Counted from the stretch's first letter, positions 25,667 through 34,054 are shown. The stretch is DNA of 64,000 nt from Polynucleobacter sp. MWH-Aus1W21 (GCF_018687275.1 NZ_CP061287.1:868001-932000); one strand, 5' to 3'. Made by a program: numbers and translations. Notes: a model not told the origin generated them from the sequence alone.

Positions 25667-27007
25667 ATGGACTTTAATTGTGATGTAGTAGTGGTTGGGG
25701 GTGGTGTTACTGGCGTCGCTGCAGGTATTGCTGCTGCCAGAAATGGTGCAAAAGTAATTCTTTTGGAACCTCGCCCATTTGTTGGTGGCAACGCAACTAC
25801 AGGCTTATGCCTGCACAATTTCGTTAATAAATTTGGTCGGCAGGTTGTATTTGGATTGGCGCAAGAAATAGTCGATGAGTTGATCAAAATGGGTGGTGCT
25901 GTAGGACATATTCCATATAAGGGTTTTGCTAGTGCCGTAACACCGGTTGATGGCAATTATTTCAGAATTAAAACAACTCAAATGCTCGCTGATGCTGGCG
26001 TACAAGTAATATATGGTGCAACTGTCGTAAGCGCAAAAGCTGAAAATAAAAAAGTCACCGAATTAACCTTTGCGGCAAAAGGCGGACTCCATAAACTAGT
26101 GGCAAAAAATATTATTGAAGCATCAGGTGATGGTGATGTTGCAGCAATGTTGAATGTTCCATTTAGGTTTGGTGATGGTCCAAAGAAAAGAATGCAGCCT
26201 ATTTCTATGATCCTGCATTTTCATAATGTAGATACAAGAGCTATTGCCAAAGAGATGGGCGAGGTTGACCCGGCCATGGCGGTTCGCCCAGAGGGCGGCG
26301 AGCCTATTCCGGTTTACTTTAATGGCTCATTTGCGAAATGGGACGACATTGTGATTAGCCAAGGAATATTTCCGAACAAAGGTAGAAATGTATTTTTTAA
26401 TACAGTATGGCCAGATCAAATAAACGTCAACACCTCTGCAGTGTTAGATGTCGACGGAACAGATCCAGTTGCACTCTCAAAAGCCACAGCAGATCTGACT
26501 GCTCAGTGCTACAAGATAGGTAATTTTATGAAAGAGCATATACCCGGCTTTGCTGGAAGTTATATGGTTCCGGCGGCAATTCCTGGTGTTAGGGAATCAA
26601 GAAATATTCATGGTAGGTATCAGCTGACTGATGAGGATGTTCTTGAAGGCCATAAATTTGAAGATACTATTGGTCAAGTATGCTTCCCAGTGGACATTCA
26701 TGCACCTGATAGTAGCCAAGCAATCTTCCATCAAATTGGCGGCGATGGAAGCTTCGATATTCCTTATCGCTCAATGCTTCCCAATGAGCTAGATAATATG
26801 GTTGTGGCCGGTAGGTGTGTTTCGGCAACTCACGTTGCTCATGGAGCAACCAGAAATATGGCGCCATGTCTGGTAATGGGCGAAGCTGCGGGGACTGCAG
26901 CGGCAATGGCTAGCTCTGCAGGCATCAATGCTGCAGATATAGATATCAAGAAATTACAGCAGCAGTTAATCAAGCAGAAAGTGTTCTTAGGCGACGGTTA
27001 CAAATAA
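25667..27007 (+). CDS. FAD-dependent oxidoreductase (FAD_oxidored / flavoprotein family)
   Basis: With the start at 25667, after GAGG at 25658-25661, the protein has 446 residues. The N-terminal dinucleotide fold VVVVGGGVTGVAAGIAAARNG with LLEP is followed by VGGNATTGLC, IIEASGDGDVAAMLNVPF and the C-terminal MVVAGRCVSATHVAHGATRNMAPCLVMGEAAGTAA. This fits the FAD_oxidored family of soluble flavoproteins, whose members act on varied organic acids. It starts the operon with gntR and a solute-binding protein, which suggests that it oxidises the transported compound. The substrate is unknown. Confidence 0.85.
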   Translation: MDFNCDVVVVGGGVTGVAAGIAAARNGAKVILLEPRPFVGGNATTGLCLHNFVNKFGRQVVFGLAQEIVDELIKMGGAVGHIPYKGFASAVTPVDGNYFRIKTTQMLADAGVQVIYGATVVSAKAENKKVTELTFAAKGGLHKLVAKNIIEASGDGDVAAMLNVPFRFGDGPKKRMQPISMILHFHNVDTRAIAKEMGEVDPAMAVRPEGGEPIPVYFNGSFAKWDDIVISQGIFPNKGRNVFFNTVWPDQINVNTSAVLDVDGTDPVALSKATADLTAQCYKIGNFMKEHIPGFAGSYMVPAAIPGVRESRNIHGRYQLTDEDVLEGHKFEDTIGQVCFPVDIHAPDSSQAIFHQIGGDGSFDIPYRSMLPNELDNMVVAGRCVSATHVAHGATRNMAPCLVMGEAAGTAAAMASSAGINAADIDIKKLQQQLIKQKVFLGDGYK

Positions 27008-27687
27008 TGAAGATGAATGAGATCTCATTCAGTACCTTCGAGCCTTTATGGTTGAAGGTGTATAAACCTGTTCGAGAAAGGATTCTTAAGGGGTACTTAC
27101 TGCCTGGCGCAATGCTATCTGAAAATGAGCTGGCTGATGAATTTCAAGTTAGTCGGACTCCTGTTCGAGAGGCTGTTCGTTTACTCATTAATGATGGATT
27201 GGTTGGTGTAAGTCCAGGAAGGAAGATGAGGATCATCTCTCCAACCCCCAAGGATATTCATGAGGTGTATGACATACGCAGCATTATCGAAAAAGAGGCT
27301 ATCAGGAGACTATTTGACGATAAAAAACTCTCCTCGATTCTAGGGAAGATGGAGCGATATTGCGATGATGGTGATGATGCTCTTAAAAGAAAAGATATTG
27401 ATGATTTAGCGAGAGCAAATGAACAATTTCATTCATGCTTTATGGATGCTTTAAAAAATGATCGTCTCCTGGATCAATATAGAGCCATGCATCAATTAAT
27501 TACGATGTATCGGCTACAAACTTTACAAAACGATATTTGGGCTGAAACAGGTAATCAGGATCACCGAAGGCTAGTGCAGAAAATTAGACAAGGAAAGATC
27601 CAAGAAGCGGTAGATCTGATTGGCGACCATATTAATGGGGCCGAAATTACATTAGTAAAACGCTTTAAGAATAACAAGGAGAGATAA
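27007..27687 (+). CDS. GntR-family regulator, FCD subfamily
   Basis: The 226-residue protein has an N-terminal winged helix (LLPGAMLSENELADEFQVSR, then TPVREAVRLLINDGLV) and a helical FCD effector domain with DIRSIIEKEAIR, NEQFHSCFMDA and DHRRLVQKIRQGKIQEA. FCD-class GntR proteins bind carboxylates through a metal held by Asp and His residues. It starts inside the stop codon of the oxidoreductase gene. It probably represses its own operon and the divergent hydrolase gene by way of the ACTTGTATACAAGT site, released by the transported substrate; this is inferred. Confidence 0.9.
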   Translation: MKMNEISFSTFEPLWLKVYKPVRERILKGYLLPGAMLSENELADEFQVSRTPVREAVRLLINDGLVGVSPGRKMRIISPTPKDIHEVYDIRSIIEKEAIRRLFDDKKLSSILGKMERYCDDGDDALKRKDIDDLARANEQFHSCFMDALKNDRLLDQYRAMHQLITMYRLQTLQNDIWAETGNQDHRRLVQKIRQGKIQEAVDLIGDHINGAEITLVKRFKNNKER

Positions 27688-28650
27688 ATGTACTCAAAAA
27701 AGCTTGTGGCCTTATTAAGTGCGCTCATGTTTTTCACTTTATCGCACGCACAAACATTCCCCAGCAAACCATTAAAGATTATTGTTCCCTATCCTCCTGG
27801 ACAAGCCTCTGATCAAATTTCCAGAATGGTTGCTGATAAGGTAAGTCAGGCAGTAGGACAGCCAATCATAGTTGAAAATAAGCCGGGAGCTGGCGGTAAT
27901 CTCGGTACGGAGATTGGAGCAAAATCTCCAGCTGATGGATATGTGATGACAATTGGAACAGCAGCGCTCCCAATTTCAAAGCTTGTTTACAAAAAACTTA
28001 ATTTTGACCCTATAAATGACTTTAGTGGCATTACGCTGATGACAACGATGCCACTAGTTTTAGTGGTTCCACCTGCTCTAAAGGTAAACACAGTTGCTGA
28101 GTTGGTTGAATATGCAAAAAACAATCCGGGTAAGGTTAACTTTGCCTCGTCTGGTACTGGCACAAGCCATCAGTTAGCAGGTGAAATGTTTAAACAGTAT
28201 GCTAATGTTGACATAACACATGTTCCCTATAAGGGCAGTCCCCCAGCGCATGTTGATTTAATGGGTGGTTCAGTAGATTTAATGTTTGATAACATCGTTG
28301 CTGTTGGCCCGCATATAAAGAGTGGAAAGCTAAAGGCTCTTGCTGTTACCTCAAAGACCCGCTCCCCTGTGTTGCCTAGTATTCCAACAATGCTGGAGTC
28401 TGGATATCCAAAAATTGAAGCCGTCGCTTGGTTTGGAGTTTTGGTTCCGAAAGGCACCCCAAAAAATATTATTAACCTTCTTAATAAAGAGTTTGTTGCT
28501 GCGCTTACAACCCCAGAGATAAAAAATAAACTACAGGAAAGCGGTGCCCAAGTTGTAGCCTCAACCCCAGAGGAATTCGATGCATTTATGCAGAATGAAG
28601 TTAACAAGTGGTCTGGCGTTATCAATACCGCAAAAATCTCATTAGATTAA
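27688..28650 (+). CDS. Bug/TctC-family periplasmic solute-binding protein (TTT)
   Basis: The 320-residue protein has a signal peptide ending SHAQ, then the family pattern PSKPLKIIVPYPPGQASDQI, VENKPGAGGNLGTEIGAKSP, FASSGTGTSHQLAGEMFKQY and HVPYKGSPPAHVDLMGGSV. It starts one base after gntR, with AAGGAGAGATAA as ribosome site. It is the second such protein of the cassette and, together with the first, suggests that two related substrates or one substrate with two receptors are recognised. A terminator follows. Confidence 0.93.
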   Translation: MYSKKLVALLSALMFFTLSHAQTFPSKPLKIIVPYPPGQASDQISRMVADKVSQAVGQPIIVENKPGAGGNLGTEIGAKSPADGYVMTIGTAALPISKLVYKKLNFDPINDFSGITLMTTMPLVLVVPPALKVNTVAELVEYAKNNPGKVNFASSGTGTSHQLAGEMFKQYANVDITHVPYKGSPPAHVDLMGGSVDLMFDNIVAVGPHIKSGKLKALAVTSKTRSPVLPSIPTMLESGYPKIEAVAWFGVLVPKGTPKNIINLLNKEFVAALTTPEIKNKLQESGAQVVASTPEEFDAFMQNEVNKWSGVINTAKISLD

Positions 28651-28665
28651 TTTTTAATCAGTGCT

Positions 28666-28691
28666 AAAAAGGGGCTTCATGCCCCTTTTTT
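28666..28691 (+). terminator. Rho-independent terminator closing the catabolic cassette
   Basis: AAAAAGGGGC, loop ttcat, GCCCCTTTTTT. It lies 49 bp before the portal gene and would stop transcripts from both terL and the cassette from entering the head genes. Confidence 0.9.
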
Positions 28692-28739
28692 ATTCTTGAA
28701 ATCTCCATTACATATTCAATATTCTTCTATAAATAGTAT

Positions 28740-30680
28740 GTGCCCCAAAACTCCCAAGCCCTTCAACAAAAATGGACTGCCCGCATCACACATGCGCGCA
28801 CTCATTGGGCAACCTTTCATAAGCGCGTCAGGCATAACCGCAATACCGTAGCTGGCTTTAACTGGAATGCCGACCCCACTGGTAAAGACTTCTACAGTCT
28901 TAGGGCAAACCTCATTCACGGCACTATCTCCGCGGTATTACCTAACGTCTATGCACGCAACCCAGAGATCTCTATTTCTCAGGCGCACAGTGTTGCAGAT
29001 ATCAAGCTCTTCTGTAAAACACTGGAGAAAGTCACCAATAGAGCGCTAGAACATGCCCAGCTCAAGAATCGAGCCAAGTCCACTGTAAGAGCAGCACTGA
29101 CCTGTAGCTTCGGAATTCTGAAGGTGATGTATCAGCGAGACCCCAGCAAGGATTCACATATTCAAGGTCGCATTAATGATGCCCAAGAAAATCTCCTGGC
29201 GATTCATGATTTGGAGAATGACCTTAATGACAATAACCAGGCTCATCATCATGATGCCAAGAGAGCAGAGCTAGAAGAGCTCATCAAGTCACTCCAAGAG
29301 CAAACCGAAGTCCAATCCACTGAAGGCTTGGTAATTGATAGAGTCCTTACGGAAAACCTTCTCATTGATCCATCTATCTGCGAGTTCTGGGACTATACCG
29401 ATGCCGATTGGATCTGCCAAATCATTCCTATGAAACGCGGCCAAGCAGAAGCGCTCTACAAGAAGAATCTAGCCAATGCCAAGATCTACCAACCAGGCCA
29501 AGGCGAACCATCCCATAAGAAAGCCAAGCGCCTAGCTTCAATGCAAATGAATGCAGGTTCAGGTTTGGTGACTGATGATCAGCAAATTGCAGTACTAGAG
29601 ATCTGGGACAGAGCCACCCAGCGTGTGTATACGATGGTAGAGGGCGCGACGGAGTGGCTACGTGAACCGTATTCACCGCCTAGAGCAGGAGAGCGCTGGT
29701 ATCCATTCTTTTTATTGCCATACCAAGTGGTTGATGGTCAGTTTGTTGGCCCAAGTCTAGTTGATTTGACCGAACGCCTTCAGGATGAGCATAACGAAGC
29801 GAGAGATCGATTCAATCAACATCGAGACCTGTGTATACCTGGTTGGGTGGCATCAGCCGATATCAACGAAAAGACCATTAAGAAACACTCAGATTCAAGA
29901 TTTGGTGAGATCACCATTGTCGATACTGAAGGCAAGCCTCTAAACCAAGTCATCATTCCTAGAGGCCACCCCAAGATTGACCCCATCGTTTATGACACCA
30001 GTGCAGTGCGATATGACTGGGAGCAAGTCACCGGACTGCAAGATGCGGCACGTTCCACTGTAGTAAGACCCAAGACAGCTACCGAAGCCAACATCTTACA
30101 AAGAGCCTTATCAGGGCGTGTATTTGAATTCAAAGACCAGATAGAGGATTGGCTACAAGAGATAGCGCAATACAGTGCCCAGGTTTTATTGCAAGAGCTC
30201 ACAGCAGAGCAAGTAGAGCGATATATGGGCGCGCCAATCACCAGAACAACAATGGTTGATGGCAAGCTCACCATGGTCAAAGAAAAAACCTATGACTGGC
30301 CAACACTAACCAAAGATCGAATCTTTGACATGGTTGATCTGAGAATTAGAGCGGGGACAACTGGTGCACCAGATGGCATAGAGGAAAAAGAAGGCTGGCT
30401 CAAAGTCCTGCCAATGATTTCGAATCTGTCCACTCAAATCCAAAACCTACAAGCTAGGGGAATGGATTACGAGCATATCCGTAATCTCCTACGGGAGACT
30501 CTCTTGCGGTATGACGATCGCATCGATTCAAATCTATTTATACCGAATGTAGAAAAACAAGCGGAGGGTTATGTCGACCCCAACTTGGGAATCAATCTAT
30601 TTTCAGAAAGACGGCATAGGCAAGTACAAGAGGGTGAATTATTAAAAGAGGAGATAGGTAATGACGCAGGTAGCAGATGA
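28740..30680 (+). CDS. Phage portal protein (P22-like size class)
   Basis: The portal forms the dodecameric DNA entry ring at one capsid vertex. The 646-residue protein has the long portal layout: N-terminal FYSLRANLIHGTISAVLPNVYARNP, a middle part with WEQVTGLQDAARSTVVRPKTA and TEANILQRALSGRVFEFKDQ, and a charged tail. The length, the following scaffold-like and coat genes, and the large terminase suggest a podovirus of the P22 type. The only possible start is GTG at 28740, just after an in-frame TAG at 28734, and no ribosome site is visible. The original 5' region may therefore have been lost when the cassette was inserted. Confidence 0.82.
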   Translation: MPQNSQALQQKWTARITHARTHWATFHKRVRHNRNTVAGFNWNADPTGKDFYSLRANLIHGTISAVLPNVYARNPEISISQAHSVADIKLFCKTLEKVTNRALEHAQLKNRAKSTVRAALTCSFGILKVMYQRDPSKDSHIQGRINDAQENLLAIHDLENDLNDNNQAHHHDAKRAELEELIKSLQEQTEVQSTEGLVIDRVLTENLLIDPSICEFWDYTDADWICQIIPMKRGQAEALYKKNLANAKIYQPGQGEPSHKKAKRLASMQMNAGSGLVTDDQQIAVLEIWDRATQRVYTMVEGATEWLREPYSPPRAGERWYPFFLLPYQVVDGQFVGPSLVDLTERLQDEHNEARDRFNQHRDLCIPGWVASADINEKTIKKHSDSRFGEITIVDTEGKPLNQVIIPRGHPKIDPIVYDTSAVRYDWEQVTGLQDAARSTVVRPKTATEANILQRALSGRVFEFKDQIEDWLQEIAQYSAQVLLQELTAEQVERYMGAPITRTTMVDGKLTMVKEKTYDWPTLTKDRIFDMVDLRIRAGTTGAPDGIEEKEGWLKVLPMISNLSTQIQNLQARGMDYEHIRNLLRETLLRYDDRIDSNLFIPNVEKQAEGYVDPNLGINLFSERRHRQVQEGELLKEEIGNDAGSR

Positions 30681-31884
30681 GGTAAAAAGCCTTAAATCAG
30701 AGGTAATGACTAATGGTGGCTCTATTCAGCGAGCACAAGATAGGGAGGCAAAAAAGGAAAAGGAGCGCCTGGAGAAGGAGGCTGAAGATAAGCGCGCCGC
30801 TGAAGCCCACGCAAGAAGGTTAAAAGCCTTAAAAGAGCGCGAACTTAAATTGGCTGAAAGAGCAAAAGCTCAAAAGCTAGCGACTGAAGAAGCAGAAAGA
30901 AGATTTGCTGAGCAAGCGGCTGCTAAATTAGCTAAAGACCAAGAGGCTGAAAAGCTAAAGTTACAAAATGCTGAGCCCAAAAGTCAGGCAACTAGCTTGC
31001 TTGATAATCTGAGCAAGGCATCCGGTCCCAGCGCTTCTCTTTCTCAGATTTCCGAAGATATTGAGGAAGGCGAAGAATTGGATGAGGCTGAAGCTGAGCC
31101 AATCTTCTCGCCAATCAAGGGCGAGGTCAATGTGCCCGCTGCTATATCTGCAAAAGAGGAGGCCCCGGCACAACAGGCTTACGATCTTGGGGAGTTGTTG
31201 CCTGCACCTGCTGCGGTTGCGGTAGAAGCGCTCTCACAGCCACCCATCCACACTGAAAGCGCAAAAGACTTTATTAATCGGGTATTGAACCCCGGACCTA
31301 CGGATTTGAACCCTGAAACTAGCAATCAGCTTGCTAAAGAAGTGCTGGGTGATATCAAATCAAAGCGTGGGTGTGAGCGCATGCAAAAAATCATCAATGA
31401 GAAGCGTGATCTAGAAAAGCAGATTGAAGATTTGCAAGTTACCGTTGTTAGCTTGCAAGATGCTATTCGAAAGTATGAGATCGAAAGCAAGCTAGTAGGT
31501 AATGTGATGACTATGGCCGAGAGCCAGAAAAAACCATCCCAATTGGTCTCAGAAGCAAAGCTGCAAATGCTCAAGTTCTTAAATACTCGCTCAGATGAAA
31601 TTGACCATATTGATAAGGCAATCTGTTTTAACAAATACATGTCAGATCCGTTTTACATGCAGGTCTTTGTACAAAACAATCAACCTGAGCAGTGGCAAAC
31701 TATGATTGAGTCTATCTATGAGGCGATAGGAAGGCCGGAGCCTAGTTTTGGAGGTGTCAAGCCCATAGCAACCCATAGTCCTCAACCCATTCGGGCGCGA
31801 ACTTCAACATTAGGGGCGCCGTTAGCTAGCTCTGAAAATCCGATAGACCGGATTGCTCAGCATTTAGGCAATATGGGTATTTAG
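30661..31884 (+). CDS. Putative scaffold / head-assembly coiled-coil protein
   Basis: This 407-residue protein is not recognised by sequence. Residues 20-105 are a long charged helix rich in Lys, Glu and Ala (many repeats of the type KEKERLEKEAEDKRAAEA), predicted to form a coiled coil. A flexible acidic part with EDIEEGEELDEAEAEPIF follows, then a second coiled coil around 240-290 and a folded C-terminus ending in a Pro/Ser-rich tail. It overlaps the portal gene by 20 bp and has GAGGAG before its ATG. Position between portal and coat and this composition suit a scaffolding protein of the P22 type; this is inference. Confidence 0.5.
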   Translation: MTQVADEVKSLKSEVMTNGGSIQRAQDREAKKEKERLEKEAEDKRAAEAHARRLKALKERELKLAERAKAQKLATEEAERRFAEQAAAKLAKDQEAEKLKLQNAEPKSQATSLLDNLSKASGPSASLSQISEDIEEGEELDEAEAEPIFSPIKGEVNVPAAISAKEEAPAQQAYDLGELLPAPAAVAVEALSQPPIHTESAKDFINRVLNPGPTDLNPETSNQLAKEVLGDIKSKRGCERMQKIINEKRDLEKQIEDLQVTVVSLQDAIRKYEIESKLVGNVMTMAESQKKPSQLVSEAKLQMLKFLNTRSDEIDHIDKAICFNKYMSDPFYMQVFVQNNQPEQWQTMIESIYEAIGRPEPSFGGVKPIATHSPQPIRARTSTLGAPLASSENPIDRIAQHLGNMGI

Positions 31885-31890
31885 GGTATT

Positions 31891-31998
31891 TTGACATGTC
31901 ACCTTCTATTGGTGGCATGTCAATAAAAATGCATATTTCAGGCTAAATAGGATCAGAATGTCAACAAAACTGCAAATAACTGCAGTTATTGTCAACAA
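31891..31998. repeat. Inverted and direct repeats before the hipBA control region
   Basis: The 305-bp gap 31885-32189 has no gene. It starts with a 13-bp hairpin (TTGACATGTCACC at 31891 and its near complement to 31922) that may be a terminator, though the T run is poor. It continues with a perfect 16-bp palindrome AATAACTGCAGTTATT at 31975-31990, flanked by two copies of TGTCAACAA at 31959 and 31990. The rest is the hipBA operator zone. Confidence 0.45.
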
Positions 31999-32070
31999 TT
32001 ATGCATATTCTCTTTAGGGCTGGAGAGGGCGGCATTCTTGTAGTTCTGTATTAATTGCTTAAAATAATAT

Positions 32071-32184
32071 TTCCCGATCGGGAATATATGCCTATAATAT
32101 GAGCAATAAAGCAACATAATTTCCCGATCAGGAAATTATGTTGAAAAAATGGGCAAATTATAGTAAAATTTCCCGATCAGGAAA
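32071..32184. promoter_or_regulatory. Three HipB-type operators at about 50-bp spacing
   Basis: TTCCCGATCGGGAA at 32071-32084, TTTCCCGATCAGGAAA inside a 32-bp palindrome at 32112-32143, and the same 16-mer at 32169-32184. Their centres (GATC) are 50 and 49 bp apart, placing dimers on nearly the same DNA face. The last ends 5 bp before the hipB ATG. Autoregulation by HipB is established for the E. coli system; this operator sequence differs from that of E. coli. Confidence 0.75.
32141..32169 (+). promoter_or_regulatory. hipBA promoter
   Basis: TTGAAA (32141-32146), 17-bp spacer, TAAAAT (32164-32169). The -35 box touches the end of operator 2 and the -10 box touches operator 3, so bound repressor would block RNA polymerase. 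A second -10-like TATAAT is at 32093-32098, between operators 1 and 2. Confidence 0.6.
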
Positions 32185-32189
32185 TATTT

Positions 32190-32441
32190 ATGAGCACACA
32201 AATTCAAAACTCTCTAGATTTAGGTCGCTTAGTGCGTGAGACTCGCAAGCGCCTGAAATTAACTCAACCTCAATTGGCGCTAGCTGCCAATGTAGGGGTG
32301 AGGTTCATTGTTGAATTAGAGGCAGGTAAATCCACTCTTAGATTAGAAAATATTCTGAGAGTTTTGCAAGCCTTGGGCGGCGTACTAAGCGTGGAGGGCA
32401 TGGACCCTTTCATTGGTAATAAACAAGATGAGGTGCGCTAA
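32190..32441 (+). CDS. hipB: HipB-type antitoxin, XRE helix-turn-helix
   Basis: The 83-residue protein has a Cro/CI-type helix-turn-helix (TRKRLKLTQPQLALAANVG, then RFIVELEAGK) followed by LRLENILRVLQALGG and a short tail. HipB binds the HipA kinase and represses the operon. It directly precedes hipA, and its stop overlaps the hipA ATG (TAATG). No ribosome site is obvious before the ATG because operator 3 reaches almost to it, so the transcript may be nearly leaderless. Confidence 0.9.
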   Translation: MSTQIQNSLDLGRLVRETRKRLKLTQPQLALAANVGVRFIVELEAGKSTLRLENILRVLQALGGVLSVEGMDPFIGNKQDEVR

Positions 32442-33733
32442 TGGTTAGAGAATTAAACGTCTGGTTTTTTGGTGAGTGCGTAGGGGTGCTAACTCAAGAT
32501 GAAGGCTATCTATCTTTTCAGTATCTGCCTGAATGGCTGAAATCAAAAAACGCTAAGCCACTCTCTCAATCCTTGCCATTACGCGCTGAGCCATTTGGTG
32601 ACAAGATTGCAAAACCCTTTTTCGCCGGCTTATTGCCTGAGGGCGATAAACGTGCTGCAGTAGCGAACATCTTAAAAGTATCGAGTAAAAATGATTTCGC
32701 ATTGTTAGATGGCATTGGGGGTGAGTGCGCGGGGGCATTGATTTTGTTGGAGCCTGGTCAAACACCGCCGGCAGAAGCGCATGCAAGTGACTCTATAGAG
32801 TGGTTAGAGGAAGATCAATTGCTTGCAGTGCTGGAGAAGTTACCTAAGCGACCATTGCTTGCTGGAGAATCCGGCCTCAGGCTATCGCTTGCCGGGGCTC
32901 AAGAGAAGTTGCCAGTTGTTGCTAGAGAAGTGTTTGGTAAAGATGGTCTGAGCCATTTTGAAATTGGTCTTCCAAAGAACAATATCCCGAGTTCATACAT
33001 TCTCAAACCAGAGATATCAGGCGTTGATGGCAGTGTCTATAACGAAGCGTTTTGTCTTGCTCTAGCTGGGCAATTAAAGCTAGATGCCGCCACTGCCAAG
33101 ATTGGCAAAATAAAAGATAAAACGTATTTGTTGGTGGAGCGTTACGACCGTATTCTTGATGGCAATGGACAATTAACGAGATTGCATCAAGAGGATTTTT
33201 GTCAGGCATTGGGCATAGCGCCTGAGCTTAAGTACCAAAATGAGGGTGGGCCAACCATTGCTGATGGATTTGCATTGGTACGCAAGGTGACTACTCCAAG
33301 CGCCCCCAATCTTTTGCGATTATTGGACCACATCATTTTTAATTGCTTGGTGGGTAACAATGATGCTCACGCAAAAAACTTTTCATTGCTTTACAGTCAA
33401 AGTGGAATTCAATTGGCGCCACTTTATGATGTGTTATCAACAGCAGTATATCCAGACCTCAGCGATAGCATGGCAATGAAGATTGGCAGCAAATACCGCT
33501 TTGATGAATTGCATGCACGCCATTGGGTGCAAATGGCTGAAGCGGCCCAGTTGGGAGCACCCCAGTTAAAAAGAAGAGTGCTGGAGATTGCTGGTGAGCT
33601 GCCTAATTTGGCAAAAGAGTTGCAAGTTCAGTTTGAGGCTAAGGGCTGGGGTCATCCAATTCTTGCTCAAATTGTTTCATTGATTGAAGAGCGTTGCGCA
33701 ACAACGGCCAATCGTTTTTCTCTCGCGGAATAA
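32441..33733 (+). CDS. hipA: HipA-type serine/threonine kinase toxin
   Basis: HipA in E. coli phosphorylates glutamyl-tRNA synthetase and induces dormancy. The 430-residue protein has the N-terminal couple_HipA domain (QSLPLRAEPFGDK, FFAGLLPEG), the P-loop segment SLAGAQEKLPV with Ser149 at the place of the E. coli autophosphorylated Ser150, ILKPEI, VERYDR, and the catalytic GNNDAHAKNFSLL with Asp308 (E. coli Asp309), followed by LAPLYDV. All kinase residues are present, so the toxin should be active. The target here is unknown. The pair is placed between scaffold-like and coat genes. Confidence 0.92.
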   Translation: MVRELNVWFFGECVGVLTQDEGYLSFQYLPEWLKSKNAKPLSQSLPLRAEPFGDKIAKPFFAGLLPEGDKRAAVANILKVSSKNDFALLDGIGGECAGALILLEPGQTPPAEAHASDSIEWLEEDQLLAVLEKLPKRPLLAGESGLRLSLAGAQEKLPVVAREVFGKDGLSHFEIGLPKNNIPSSYILKPEISGVDGSVYNEAFCLALAGQLKLDAATAKIGKIKDKTYLLVERYDRILDGNGQLTRLHQEDFCQALGIAPELKYQNEGGPTIADGFALVRKVTTPSAPNLLRLLDHIIFNCLVGNNDAHAKNFSLLYSQSGIQLAPLYDVLSTAVYPDLSDSMAMKIGSKYRFDELHARHWVQMAEAAQLGAPQLKRRVLEIAGELPNLAKELQVQFEAKGWGHPILAQIVSLIEERCATTANRFSLAE

Positions 33734-33737
33734 ATTC

Positions 33738-34002
33738 CGTCAAGGGCACCCCAAAGGGGAGGCTTGCGAACCCTTGACGGCCACGGCCAAAGAAACGCTC
33801 TTTTATGCCCAAGGTGGCGCAATGACACATTGGGCATAAAGACCAATAGCGAGTACATCAAGCTACCCAACAAAAACCCCACAAATATCCCTTACCCAGA
33901 TCTGCCGCCCCAATAATTGATCTCAGTGCTTCATGCCACCGCGTTAAAGCTAGGGTCGCGACTAGCAGCGTAGCAATTGATAGGTTCACGCTCTATCAAT
34001 TG
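33738..34002. repeat. Three perfect inverted repeats between hipA and the coat gene
   Basis: The 321-bp gap 33734-34054 has no gene but contains CCGTCAAGGG/CCCTTGACGG (33738-33747, 33771-33780) enclosing a CCCC-AAA-GGGG hairpin. It also has TTTATGCCCAA/TTGGGCATAAA (33802-33812, 33830-33840) and CAATTGATAG/CTATCAATTG (33974-33983, 33993-34002). ATTGATAG appears again at 34038. The first may end hipBA transcription; the last lies about 50 bp before the coat start and could be an operator or mRNA structure. Confidence 0.6.
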
Positions 34003-34054
34003 GAATGAAGCCAACTAATTTACGAACAGATAAATATATTGATAGGGGTGGCAT

